Shown here piece after piece: positions 1-8,706 of a stretch of DNA of 64,000 nt. The notes beneath the pieces are model-generated. The model was not told the DNA's origin. It saw nothing but the letters and a program-made list of their open reading frames with translations, and did no database searches. Where the stretch lies: contig QBMC01000002.1 in the NCBI GenBank assembly GCA_003242035.1, forward strand, positions 1 to 64,000. The letters are read 5' to 3'. A program made the position numbers and the translations under genes. This stretch comes from Nodosilinea foveolarum (GTDB lineage: Bacteria > Cyanobacteriota > Cyanobacteriia > Phormidesmidales > Phormidesmidaceae). The first letter of the stretch is position 1. The number at the start of each line of letters is the position of its first letter.

Positions 1-406
1 TTGAGCTATCCTCTACCTTAGCTCTAAAGCATGAGCTTGTTTCTTAACGGCCCCTTAAGAGAATATTCGTTTGAGCATACAGAGGGGTGACTTTATTAGC
101 CATGAACAAATCCTTAGAAAATTAAAGCGATAAAAATAACAGAATGAGCGTTAGCGGAGCTTCTCCTTCGGAGACTTTCTCACTAAATACCGAAATCTCT
201 AGGTATAAGAACTCCTGTAAAAGCCTAATATCTACTTACGATGGATTTACGAACAATCCGCTCACTTCGCTATCGTTCCCCAAAAGCTATCAAGGGAACT
301 TGTTCTAACCGTAATCAGTTCGCTTCAAAGTTAAGGTGATATGCGTCAGTGTTTAGACAGACTTTATAAAAAACTGTCCACTCGCTCGCAGTCTCTTTAT
401 TTGCTA
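1..406. other. Gene-free leading stretch
   Basis: No open frame of believable length or family similarity is visible on either strand. The minus strand here would continue the ketosynthase remnant that is clear from 407 upward, but similarity fades after a stop codon at 404-406. The only other structure is a short GC-rich hairpin repeat at 148-175. I read the stretch as decayed or intergenic DNA. Confidence 0.5.
148..175. repeat. Short hairpin-forming interspersed repeat
   Basis: The segment contains the inverted pair TCTCC-TTC-GGAGA inside a longer unit that reads, on the minus strand, GTCTCCGAAGGAG followed by AAGCTCCGCTAACGC. Units of this kind (CTCCGAAGGAG plus GCTCCGCTAACGC) are familiar as short interspersed repeats in cyanobacterial genomes. 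Only one clear copy was noticed in this window. Confidence 0.45.
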
Positions 407-775
407 CCTTTCACAGACTCCACTGATCGTCTGACAGCGAGTTAAGCGGTATCGCATTTTAGCCTGATAAGAATTGATGCTCGCAGCGGGCGTAATGATG
501 CGATTAACTCCGCCTGCTAGAGCCATGTCGCATTCTTGCTGTCGCAGGCTTTGACAGACTAAATGTACGGCTACTAAAGATGAAGAGCAGGCAGTATCAA
601 CGGCTATACTAGTGCCGATTACGCCTAATAAATAAGATAGTCGTCCGGCGGCTACGCTGTGATTGTTGCCCGTGCCCAGATAAGCGTCAATGGTTTCGGG
701 CGATCGCGATAAAACCCGCTGCTAATAGTCAATGCTACTAATGCCAAAAACCGCCCTCAGACAAAACGCGTCTCT
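407..775 (-). pseudogene. Polyketide synthase ketosynthase (KS) domain remnant
   Basis: Translating the minus strand from about 760 down to 440 gives an unmistakable KS core. It reads GISSIDY, a TAG stop (722-724), then [27 protein letters not shown], the active-site segment [15 protein letters not shown] (Cys codon at 587-589), [18 protein letters not shown] and a degraded tail ending at TAG 404-406. In type I PKS/FAS ketosynthases the DTACSSS cysteine forms the acyl-enzyme intermediate. Here about 105 codons remain between the two stops, with no start, no upstream domain and no visible catalytic histidines. The remnant abuts the fabI stop codon. It is too short to be functional; it most likely records a lost PKS gene or a fragment carried in by rearrangement. 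Confidence 0.8.
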
Positions 776-1552
776 CTACATGCCCATGATTCCATAGCCA
801 GAATCAACATATATCACCTGCCCGGTAATGCCGCTCGCCAGGTCGCTACACAAAAAGGCCGCTGCATTCCCCACCTCGGTTTGCGTCACCGTCCGCCGCA
901 GCGGAGCCACTTCTTCCACATGGTGAATCATGTCCAAAATGCCGCCAATCGCAGAAGACGCCAGGGTACGAATCGGGCCAGCCGAAATGCCGTTAACCCG
1001 AATATTCTGCGGGCCTAAGTCTGCGGCCAAATAGCGAACGTTCATCTCTAAGGCTGCTTTGGCGATGCCCATAACGTTGTAGTTGGGGATGACGCGTACA
1101 CCACCTAGATAGGTTAGCGTCACGATATTGCCGCCCTCTGGCATTAGGGCTTTGGCACCCTTGGCAAGTTGAACTAAGGAGTAGGCGCTAACGCTAAGTG
1201 CCAGATCAAACCCGGCTCTAGAGGTGTCGCTAAAGTTGCCGGTCAAATCGTCCCGGTTGGCAAAGGCCAAGCAGTGAATGAGGATGTCGAAGCTGCCCCA
1301 TTTCTCTTTCACCGTGCCAAACAGCTCGTTTACCTGATCGTCGTCTTGGACGTTGCAAGGTAAAAACAGCGTAGGGCTTAGCGGCTCAGTCAGCTTTTGC
1401 ACCTTGCCTTCCGCGCGGCCTTTGTCGTCGGGCAAATAGGTAACGCCGATTTCTGCGCCCGCTGCATGAAGCTGTTGGGCAATGCCCCAGGCGATAGAAC
1501 GGTTATTGGCGATGCCGGTTACGAGGGCTTTTTTTCCAGTCAGATCTAGCAT
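776..1552 (-). CDS. fabI: Enoyl-[acyl-carrier-protein] reductase (NADH), FabI
   Basis: This is the last reductive step of type II fatty-acid elongation: trans-2-enoyl-ACP is reduced to acyl-ACP in the cytosol. The 258-residue length is normal for FabI. The N-terminus LTGKKALVTGIANNRSIAWG is the divergent Rossmann nucleotide site typical of FabI, distinct from the GxxxGxG of ordinary SDRs. The catalytic pair appears as Y-x6-K (YNVMGIAK) around residue 160. The C-terminus ending GYGIMGM is typical of cyanobacterial FabI. The gene lies 71 bp downstream of the pentapeptide gene on the same strand, and its stop borders a ketosynthase remnant. Identification is firm. Confidence 0.96.
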   Translation of the reverse strand: MLDLTGKKALVTGIANNRSIAWGIAQQLHAAGAEIGVTYLPDDKGRAEGKVQKLTEPLSPTLFLPCNVQDDDQVNELFGTVKEKWGSFDILIHCLAFANRDDLTGNFSDTSRAGFDLALSVSAYSLVQLAKGAKALMPEGGNIVTLTYLGGVRVIPNYNVMGIAKAALEMNVRYLAADLGPQNIRVNGISAGPIRTLASSAIGGILDMIHHVEEVAPLRRTVTQTEVGNAAAFLCSDLASGITGQVIYVDSGYGIMGM

Positions 1553-1623
1553 GACGCTTTGTTTCCATCCGTGAATACAGATAGGAGCATACTGAAAAAC
1601 GGGGATGTCAGTACAGCGATATC

Positions 1624-2298
1624 CTACCTCTTAATTTCACCCGGCACCGCTACCGCGCACCCTCGACGATATTTAATGCCCGCCCAGGTAATTACTCCAC
1701 ATAGCTGCGCCTGCGAAAAATCAGCCGCCCGAAAGAGCGTATCTCGCATGTCTGCCTGGTCTAAAACGGTATGGGTAAAGTTGGCGTCTTTAATATAAGC
1801 CTCGCGCAAGTCGGTTCCCCGCATCGACGCACTGGTTAAATCAGTCGTATCGAAAACGGCATAGCGCAAATCGGCCCCGTCAAAAACGGCGCTTTGAGCG
1901 CTGGCATAGCCCAGGTTAGCGTCAATCAGGTTAGCGCCTTCTAGTCGGGCACCGTCCAGATTGGCATAGTACAAATTGGCTCCCTCCAAGTCTGCGCCGA
2001 CTAGGTTAACGCCCGCTAAATTTAACCGGCGTAAATCGGCTCCGTGCAGGTCACAGCCTGGACATTCGCCCGTTTCTATGAGCTGTTTGATGGCGGATTC
2101 TTCGGCAGCGATCGCCCCTTGTCCGCCTCCCCATACGCCACTCACCGCACCCAAAATAAGTGTGCCGACTGCGAAAGCGACCCTTTGCTGAGCGCAATGA
2201 CGAATCAAATCATTTATCCCTGTATACATGACGTGGGGCAAACTCCAAGACTTTCTCCTCATGGTGTCAGACGCAATAGGAGCGTGGCAAGAGTACAC
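1624..2298 (-). CDS. Pentapeptide-repeat protein, secreted or membrane-anchored
   Basis: After a hydrophobic segment (about residues 40-65, VAFAVGTLILGAVSGVWGGG, then AIAA) the protein has a CPGCDL motif. It continues with roughly 20 consecutive pentapeptide repeats of the A(D/N)LXX type (HGADLRRLNLAGVNLVGADL and onward), which fold as a right-handed quadrilateral beta-helix. Cyanobacteria encode many such proteins, most of unknown function; the signal-like segment suggests export to the lumen or periplasm. The start is uncertain: Met13 and Met24 are alternatives, and Met24 would place the hydrophobic segment closer to the N-terminus, as expected for a signal peptide. It sits upstream of fabI on the same strand, but nothing suggests a shared role. 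Confidence 0.8.
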   Translation of the reverse strand: MYSCHAPIASDTMRRKSWSLPHVMYTGINDLIRHCAQQRVAFAVGTLILGAVSGVWGGGQGAIAAEESAIKQLIETGECPGCDLHGADLRRLNLAGVNLVGADLEGANLYYANLDGARLEGANLIDANLGYASAQSAVFDGADLRYAVFDTTDLTSASMRGTDLREAYIKDANFTHTVLDQADMRDTLFRAADFSQAQLCGVITWAGIKYRRGCAVAVPGEIKR

Positions 2299-2540
2299 CC
2301 CACTTCCCGCGTATTGCCGTCCTTACAGGCGCTGCTCACACAGTCGTTTTACGGATGCGATCGCCATCATCTTTTAAGGTGATATCGCTAGTTTCACGGG
2401 TACTCTGGGAGCTGGCTATATCAAGATTAATTTGAATTAATTCGGTACAGCTATCTAGGCCGACGATTCAAACTGCCTTTTATAGAAGGTGCGATCGCCT
2501 ACGCGCTCACCTGAATCATCGTGAAATCTACCCAAAGGAC

Positions 2541-3848
2541 ATGCAGAAGATGAAATCACTCCGAACTCTCGCCGCCCTCACCGCCGCGACCTTAGCTATT
2601 TCCGTTGGCAGCGCCACCTCATTTGCGCAAACGCCCGGTACGATGCCCACAACGCCTGCCGCGACCGAAATGCCCACTGGCGCAGCGCCCAACCAGTCTG
2701 CCTTTGGCGTTCAAGAAACCGACCAGTCTGCTTACTTACTTTCTACCAACCCCACCAGCAGACTCGGTGGCAAGCAGTCTTACGGCTTAATGATCCTGGA
2801 GCAAAAGAAAGCTGGCGCTACCTGTTTTCAAACCGTTGGCTCCAATCCTACCGTTGTGATCCCACCTACAGTGGCCGCAGCCACTAGCGGCGATTGCAGC
2901 AAGAGCACAGACACCAACGGCTACATCCTTCGCGCCGCCGATGGCGATATCTCTTACGACCCCGTCCTCGAAGAAAAAGACGGCGTTTTGGCTCTCTATG
3001 CCAGACCTCGCCTGGGTCGCCAGGGTGCTTCGCTTTTGATTGGTCAGACAGACGGCATTGCCCCCTCTGGCTACACCAAAATCACCTTGAAATCTAACTG
3101 GCGCCTCGCTCGCCAAACGATCAGCGCCACTGGCAGCACCACAGGCCGCACCTACATTACCAGCAACCAGACCCTAGCGCAGCTCGTAGACCAAGCAGGC
3201 GGTACAGTCGTGGCTGGGCCAGGGCCAAGCCCCACGCCAACCCCAACGCCAACGCCAACCCCTAGCGTAAGTTTCCCAGACGTTGCAGGTGACATGTACA
3301 CCAGCGAAATTAACCGAGCCGTACAGCTTGGCTTTATCTCCGGCTTTAGAGAAGACAACACCTTCCGGCCTAAAGCCGCCCTCACTCGCGAGCAGCTCGT
3401 CTCCATGGTGATCGATGGCCTCGGCGTGACACAGCTCCCAGCGGTAACGACCCCGTCCTTCACGGATGTTGATCGCAGTCGCTGGAGTACGCCTAAAATT
3501 GAGGCGGCTAAGCGACTAGGTCTTGTCAGTGGCTACAGCAACGGCACCTTCCGCCCGACTCAAAACGTCACCCGCGCGGAACTTATGGCCATTATGAGTC
3601 AGGCGGCTAAGTATAAAAACAACACCACTCAGCTAGTCTCCAATCAGACTGGTCGCACCTTTAGCGACACGCAAGGCAACTGGGCGCAGAGCACAATCTC
3701 TAGCCTGTCTGGGTACTGTGGCATCGCTTCTCCACTCAACGAGACCGGCAACAACTTTGCCCCTCAAACGGCTGCTCAGCGCAACTACGCCGCCGCCGCC
3801 CTGGTACGCCTACTCGACTGCCCTCAGAACGCAGCAGCAGGTAAATAA
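2541..3848 (+). CDS. Secreted SLH-domain protein with proline-rich hinge
   Basis: A signal peptide is clear (KSLRTLAALTAATLAISVGSA, then SFAQ, with cleavage likely near residue 30). Residues about 45-225 form a globular region I cannot assign. A (TP)n hinge near residue 230 leads into surface-layer-homology repeats: FPDVAGDMYTSEINRAVQLG with FREDNTFRPKAALTREQ, then FTDVDRSRWSTPKIEAA with SNGTFRPTQNVTRAEL, and a weaker third repeat near FSDTQGNWAQ. SLH domains bind peptidoglycan-linked polymer and anchor proteins to the cell envelope. The first ATG (2541) lies very close to the AAAGGA box; Met4 (2550) has better spacing and may be the true start. A strong terminator follows at 3901. Confidence 0.85.
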   Translation: MQKMKSLRTLAALTAATLAISVGSATSFAQTPGTMPTTPAATEMPTGAAPNQSAFGVQETDQSAYLLSTNPTSRLGGKQSYGLMILEQKKAGATCFQTVGSNPTVVIPPTVAAATSGDCSKSTDTNGYILRAADGDISYDPVLEEKDGVLALYARPRLGRQGASLLIGQTDGIAPSGYTKITLKSNWRLARQTISATGSTTGRTYITSNQTLAQLVDQAGGTVVAGPGPSPTPTPTPTPTPSVSFPDVAGDMYTSEINRAVQLGFISGFREDNTFRPKAALTREQLVSMVIDGLGVTQLPAVTTPSFTDVDRSRWSTPKIEAAKRLGLVSGYSNGTFRPTQNVTRAELMAIMSQAAKYKNNTTQLVSNQTGRTFSDTQGNWAQSTISSLSGYCGIASPLNETGNNFAPQTAAQRNYAAAALVRLLDCPQNAAAGK

Positions 3849-3900
3849 AAAGTTAATCGCAAATTAATTTGCAAGTTGATTGCAGACGCATCTACCTCAG

Positions 3901-3947
3901 CCCCGATTGGAATAAGCCAATCGGGGCTTTGTCTTCAGGTTTTTTTT
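3901..3947 (+). terminator. Rho-independent terminator of the SLH gene
   Basis: A perfect 10-bp stem CCCCGATTGG / CCAATCGGGG (3901-3910 and 3917-3926) with loop AATAAG is followed by a T-rich stretch ending in seven T residues. It lies 52 bp after the SLH stop codon. Confidence 0.9.
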
Positions 3948-4073
3948 AGCATTTGACCAACCTTTGCCAGCAGATTGACATAGCATGTAATCGTTATTAA
4001 CTTTTGTCGGCAGATCTACGGAGTCCGCAATCGTTGTGTCTTAATTTAAGTACACGAACTTAGGTTGGTTCAA

Positions 4074-4107
4074 TCTAAGGATTCGGACAGTCTAAGGGTT
4101 TGGACAA
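4074..4107 (+). repeat. Two-unit 17-bp tandem repeat
   Basis: TCTAAGGATTCGGACA (4074-4089) is followed after one base by TCTAAGGGTTTGGACA (4091-4106): 17-bp period, two differences. It lies just upstream of the glycosyltransferase gene, within its likely leader. Confidence 0.7.
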
Positions 4108-4180
4108 GCAATGTAGGAACGCTCAAGGGTGTAGGGAGACTGATTCAAATCAGCACCTCCCGAATAAGAGGAAGCTAGCC

Positions 4181-5392
4181 GTGACAATCAACTTGAACGC
4201 CACCTGCCGAGAAAATTCTCGGGTCTTAATATGGTCGCTGCGGAATATCCAGAATTTTGTTTACAACGCTTGTCTGTACGAGTTCGAGGACATTATCCGC
4301 CGCACTGACGAGGCTGATATTATTGCCCCGCCTGCCTACAACCCACTCAGCCGAGTTATTAACAAAACCATTTCGGTGGCTGCTCAAAAGGTTAAGTCTT
4401 CCGCTTTACTGTCTGTAAATCCGTATGGCAGCGCTATTGACCTATGGTATGAGTACGAGATTTATTTTGTCATTCTAGATTTTCCCTGGTACACGGCCTC
4501 GATTAATCTGTTGAAAAACTGGCGCAGACGTTGCCGGTTTGCGGTTTGCTACATTATCGAAACCTGGAGCACCGACATCCCGGCACTTGCCAATTTTATG
4601 CCGTTTTTCAATCAGTTCGATCTTCTTTGCGTGGGGACTTTTCACATTCTCCCAGCGATTAGTCAGATGGCGAGCTGTCCCTGCATGTTTTTAGCGCCCG
4701 GTATTGACACGCTTAAGTTTTATCCCAATCTGGAGGCTAATAATCGCTCTATTGATGTCTGTAGTCTGGGCAGGCGTTCCGCCATTACGCACCGTGCTTT
4801 GCTAGAAATGGCCGCTCAAAAACCGTTCTTCTACTATCACGAACTTACCAGCGGCTCGGTGCAGCGGCTGAGCAACCACTCGACCCACCGAACGATGACG
4901 GCTAACCTACTCAAAAACAGCCGGTACTTCATCACAAATCATGCCAAGGCAAATCTACCTGGATTGATTACCAGCGACTCTGAAATTGGGTATCGTTTTT
5001 TCGAGGGCGCGGCAGCAGGCACCGTAATGATTGGCTGTCCGCCACAGGGCGAGCATTTTAAGCGCTACTTCGACTGGCCAGATGCGGTAATTCCGATCCG
5101 GTTTGATGAGCCTAATATTAATGAGATCATCAGTGAGCTAGACGCTCGGCCAAACTATTTAAAGCGCGTCCAAATTAACAACGTGGTTAATTCTTTGCGC
5201 AAGCATGACTGGGTGTACCGCTGGGAGCAGGTACTCCAAAAGCTAGGGCTGCTCCCGACTCGTGCGATGGCGGTGCGTCAGACCCGTCTAAAAGTGCTGG
5301 CATCCGATCTTGAATCGACTCTCCCTACTCAGAATTGGCCGAGCTGCGTCTATAGCAGCAGATCCGATAGGTCTAGAACTGGTAAGGAGTGA
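4181..5392 (+). CDS. Glycosyltransferase-like protein
   Basis: The C-terminal half resembles GT-B-fold glycosyltransferases: GYRFFEGAAAGTVMIGCPP then a FDWPDAVIPIRFDEPN segment, the typical place where a nucleotide-sugar donor is held and where family members carry an F-E-x-x-A-x-G element. The N-terminal half has alternating hydrophobic strands (SRVLIWSLRNIQNFVYN) consistent with the acceptor domain. I chose GTG at 4181 because AGAGGAAG lies six bases upstream; a longer in-frame reading from TTG 4100 has weaker support. The acceptor is unknown. The gene stands alone between an SLH gene and a tocopherol methyltransferase on the opposite strand. Confidence 0.6.
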   Translation: MTINLNATCRENSRVLIWSLRNIQNFVYNACLYEFEDIIRRTDEADIIAPPAYNPLSRVINKTISVAAQKVKSSALLSVNPYGSAIDLWYEYEIYFVILDFPWYTASINLLKNWRRRCRFAVCYIIETWSTDIPALANFMPFFNQFDLLCVGTFHILPAISQMASCPCMFLAPGIDTLKFYPNLEANNRSIDVCSLGRRSAITHRALLEMAAQKPFFYYHELTSGSVQRLSNHSTHRTMTANLLKNSRYFITNHAKANLPGLITSDSEIGYRFFEGAAAGTVMIGCPPQGEHFKRYFDWPDAVIPIRFDEPNINEIISELDARPNYLKRVQINNVVNSLRKHDWVYRWEQVLQKLGLLPTRAMAVRQTRLKVLASDLESTLPTQNWPSCVYSSRSDRSRTGKE

Positions 5393-5595
5393 CGGTTGCT
5401 GGATAGATCGTAAGTAACGACGTGAGAAACCCACCGCAGCGCTCGGGTTTGCCGCTGTTGGGGCGGAATGGGTTTGAGCGCATAGTTGGGAATGGCCATC
5501 AGGTCCGGGGATTCATGTTTTTGTATTTTCTAATACTTTTTGCGGCTCGCATCTACAGCCGAAACTGACGCTGCATTCGCTGGCCCATCATTCAA

Positions 5596-6480
5596 TTATC
5601 CTTTTGAGCCGCGTAGCAGACCGTAGCGGATAAGTCCTCGGCTAAAGCCGGTGGTCATTAGGGCGATCGCTGCTGTCCCTCGAATCGTTTGCATTCCCGC
5701 CTCAAAAATTCCTGCAATCACCGCCGGGTCGAGCGCCGATTGCACCACATCCTGCCAGAAAAATTCTACTTGTCGCGACCAGTCGGCTAGCTCTAGGTCA
5801 GTAAAACCAATGCTTTCGGCTAGCGTTCCATAACCAGAAAGTGAAATAACGTAAGGCAGATGGTAGAGCTGGTAGAGCCGTTTTAGATGGCGTTCTTCAC
5901 TGCTCGTCAATGGCCCAGCCAGCGTATGCGTCGGTCGATGACACCAGGTCGCCATCAAAAAAGTGCCGCCCGGTTTTAGCACTCGGTAGCATTCCTGTAA
6001 AAAGGCCAGCTTGTCTGGCATGTGTTCGCCGCTTTCCATCGACCAGACAAAGTCGAAGGAGTTGTCTGGGAAAGGGGTGTTTAGCGCGTCGGTAACCTGA
6101 AACTGTACGGCGGGCCGAACGTCGCCAAAGTTCTCGAATGCCTGTAGCGTGACGCCTTTTTCTTGAGCGCGATCGCCCGCCCGTTTTGCCTGCACCGGGC
6201 TGAGCGTAATCCCCACAGCCTGCGCGTTAAATTTTTCGGCCAAATACAGCGTACTGCCGCCAATTCCGCAGCCTACATCCAAAATGGTTTGGGCCTCGCT
6301 CACCCTACCCCAGTTCAACATCTCCTCTATCAGGTCAATTTGGGCCTGACGGCGGTTTTTCTTTTGTTGACCGGTGGGGCCGTAATAGCCGTGATGCATA
6401 TGCTCGCCCCAGGTGCGTTCCCACAGGGGTGAAGACTCGTCGTAAAACTGCTGAATTTTTTCGGTGAGAGGGTTAGTCAT
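5596..6480 (-). CDS. Gamma-tocopherol C-methyltransferase
   Basis: SAM-dependent methyltransferase that would convert gamma-tocopherol to alpha-tocopherol at the thylakoid or envelope membrane. The N-terminus IQQFYDESSPLWERTWGEHM followed by HHGYYGP matches the Slr0089/VTE4 family closely. SAM motif I is ILDVGCGIGGSTLYLA; later motifs are SFDFVWSMESGEHMPDK and the LKPGGTFLMATWCHRP segment. The start at 6480 (MTNPLTEKIQQFYD) matches where family members begin; an in-frame ATG at 6570 would add 30 residues lacking family similarity. A related MPBQ or sarcosine/glycine methyltransferase is less likely given the WGEHMHHGYYGP signature. Confidence 0.82.
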   Translation of the reverse strand: MTNPLTEKIQQFYDESSPLWERTWGEHMHHGYYGPTGQQKKNRRQAQIDLIEEMLNWGRVSEAQTILDVGCGIGGSTLYLAEKFNAQAVGITLSPVQAKRAGDRAQEKGVTLQAFENFGDVRPAVQFQVTDALNTPFPDNSFDFVWSMESGEHMPDKLAFLQECYRVLKPGGTFLMATWCHRPTHTLAGPLTSSEERHLKRLYQLYHLPYVISLSGYGTLAESIGFTDLELADWSRQVEFFWQDVVQSALDPAVIAGIFEAGMQTIRGTAAIALMTTGFSRGLIRYGLLRGSKG

Positions 6481-6629
6481 AGGAGTGTCGGCAGTCTTTG
6501 AGAATTGAAAGGTCTTTAGTGTAAAGGCTTCTCGGTTTAAAAGTCGCATTTTTTCAAAGCAAGTCTGCAAACGGGCTGAGCAGTCCGTCCGTTAAGTGTC
6601 TTAATAGTAGAAACGATCATTTAGACGCT

Positions 6630-7964
6630 ATGACTGTTTCTAGAACCATTTGCACTGGCTTTTTGGCCCTGATTATAGTGGGCACGCTGCTGTTGATGCT
6701 GCCCTTTGCCACGGCTAGCGGTGACTGGAACAGTCCTTTGGTCGCTCTATTCACAGCTACATCAGCCGTCTGCGTGACGGGCCTGATTGTCGTAGATACG
6801 GGTACTTACTTTTCTTCCTTTGGCCAAGTCATTGTGCTTGCGCTCATTCAGTTAGGGGGGTTGGGCTACATGACGGCTACGACCCTGCTACTTTTGCTAG
6901 TAGGGCGGCGGCTTTGCCTTAAAGATCGGCTCGCCATTCAGCAAGCGATGGAAACTGCTGAGCTAGCCAATGTCAATAAGCTGCTGGTTTCTATCATTTC
7001 TATGACGCTGATTTTTGAGCTGGCGGGCGCATTTTGCTTGATGCCGACTTTTATCACAGACTTTGGGCTGGGGCGATCGCTCTGGCTCTCCATTTTCCAC
7101 AGCATCAGCGCTTTCAACAATGCGGGCTTTAGTCTTTTCTCCGATAGCCTGATACAGTATGCCGAAAACGCTTGGCCGATGGCTGTTATCTCGGCGCTGA
7201 TTATTCTGGGCGGCATTGGCTATCAGGTGATTATGGAGGCGTTTTTGTGGGGGCGCGATCGCCTTCAGGGTCGAAAAAAACGCACCGTTTTCTCTTTGCA
7301 CTTTCGCATTGTTACTAGCACTACGCTAGTCCTGTTGCTCTTAGGCACCCTCGCCTTTTTACTGATTGAGTACGACAATCCAAAAACTTTAGCAGGCGAA
7401 GGGTTTGGCCTAAAAATACTGCTTGCCGGATTTCAATCGGTGGTGATGCGTACCGCTGGATTTAACTCAATTGACATTGGGGCGATGGAGACTAGCGCTT
7501 TGTTTGTGGCGATCGCGCTGATGTTTGTCGGCGCTAGCCCTGGCAGCACCGGCGGAGGCATCAAAACAACCACAGTTCGCATTTTGCTAATGTCCACCTT
7601 GGCCGCGCTCAGAGGCAGAGACGAGGTGGACTGCTACCAACGCCAAATTCCCACCACCCGCGTCCTCAAGGCACTAGCCGTTGTGGTTGCTTCTGCGATT
7701 AGCGTGATTATCATCACCACCTGCATCTCCGTCACCGATCCAAATCTCAGTTTCATTGGTATTCTCTTTGAGGCGGTTTCAGCCTTTGCCACCGTCGGCC
7801 TCTCTACCGGTATTACTGCCGATCTGTCCATACTAGGACAGCTATTTATCATTGCCGCCATGTACATCGGCAGAGTCGGCATTTTACTGCTGATATCAGC
7901 GCTACTAGGCGATCCTAGCCCCACCTCAATTCACTTCCCCGAAGAAGATTTGCTGACTGGTTAA
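6630..7964 (+). CDS. ktrB: KtrB/TrkH-family potassium uptake membrane subunit
   Basis: An integral membrane protein of 444 residues built from four M1-P-M2 units. Each pore loop with its filter glycine can be seen: SAVCVTGL, SAFNNAGFSLF, VVMRTAGFNSID and SAFATVGLSTG. This is the translocating subunit of Na+-dependent K+ uptake, important for osmotic adaptation. In Ktr systems it works with a cytosolic RCK subunit (KtrA); no ktrA lies in this window. The TAA stop overlaps the stop of the convergent flavin reductase gene by four bases (TTAA). Confidence 0.9.
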   Translation: MTVSRTICTGFLALIIVGTLLLMLPFATASGDWNSPLVALFTATSAVCVTGLIVVDTGTYFSSFGQVIVLALIQLGGLGYMTATTLLLLLVGRRLCLKDRLAIQQAMETAELANVNKLLVSIISMTLIFELAGAFCLMPTFITDFGLGRSLWLSIFHSISAFNNAGFSLFSDSLIQYAENAWPMAVISALIILGGIGYQVIMEAFLWGRDRLQGRKKRTVFSLHFRIVTSTTLVLLLLGTLAFLLIEYDNPKTLAGEGFGLKILLAGFQSVVMRTAGFNSIDIGAMETSALFVAIALMFVGASPGSTGGGIKTTTVRILLMSTLAALRGRDEVDCYQRQIPTTRVLKALAVVVASAISVIIITTCISVTDPNLSFIGILFEAVSAFATVGLSTGITADLSILGQLFIIAAMYIGRVGILLLISALLGDPSPTSIHFPEEDLLTG

Positions 7965-8503
7965 GACAGCCGCAATTTCTTCGTATTCTCAACCAAACTC
8001 TTCACAAACGCATCTAGCCGCTGCGACAGTTTCTCATCGGTCAACTCACCCGCTTTGTCGAAGGCATTCCAGGCTCGCCCAATTGCAATCTGCTCAGGAA
8101 TCACCCAGGCGTGAACCCAGCGCATAATCACGCGCAAATCGTTGAGCGCGTTGCTATTCGACTGTCCGCCTAGCACACTGATCATGCCGGTAACTTTGCC
8201 GTCTAAATGGTCAAAGCTCATCAGATCTAGCGCATTTTTAATCACGCCGCTGACGCTGCCGTGGTACTCGGGCGTGGCAATCATCAGCCCATCGGCTGCG
8301 GTAACCGCTGTGCGCATAACGTCTACATCCGGATAGTCTGGGTAGTCGCTGCCGCCATCGCAAAAGGGCAGCGTCATCTCCTTCAGGTCTAAGATCTCCA
8401 CCTCTGCGCCTAAACTTTCGGCTCGCTTGGCCGCCAACTGTAGCGCTTGCATACTGTAAGAATCGGATCTCAAGCTACCGCCTATGCCCACAATCTTCAC
8501 CAT
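7961..8503 (-). CDS. NADPH-dependent FMN reductase-like flavoprotein
   Basis: A 180-residue flavodoxin-like protein. It begins with IVGIGGSLRSDSYSMQAL, the phosphate-binding loop of the NADPH-dependent FMN reductase family (PF03358), and contains ATPEYHGSVSGVIKNALDLM, which holds the isoalloxazine ring and is the family's hallmark. Likely role is NAD(P)H-driven reduction of FMN, quinones or azo compounds in the cytosol. AAGGAG lies about nine bases before the ATG. It is convergent with ktrB and stop codons overlap, so no terminator can lie between them. Confidence 0.88.
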   Translation of the reverse strand: MVKIVGIGGSLRSDSYSMQALQLAAKRAESLGAEVEILDLKEMTLPFCDGGSDYPDYPDVDVMRTAVTAADGLMIATPEYHGSVSGVIKNALDLMSFDHLDGKVTGMISVLGGQSNSNALNDLRVIMRWVHAWVIPEQIAIGRAWNAFDKAGELTDEKLSQRLDAFVKSLVENTKKLRLS

Positions 8504-8706
8504 AAACCTATCTCCTTAACTACGCGTGACCGGCTGAGCTTTCGACGAACTGGCAATTTTTTTTTATACGAGATGTTTCGAGTAATTCTCTCTACCTACA
8601 GAACTATTTCGTCAGGACTATCGTCTTTCAAGTTTTTCCCCTGTAGAATCGCGATCAACTCTGAACAACCAAAGCAAGCGGCTAGGTTCAAATTCAGCAA
8701 AAAACT

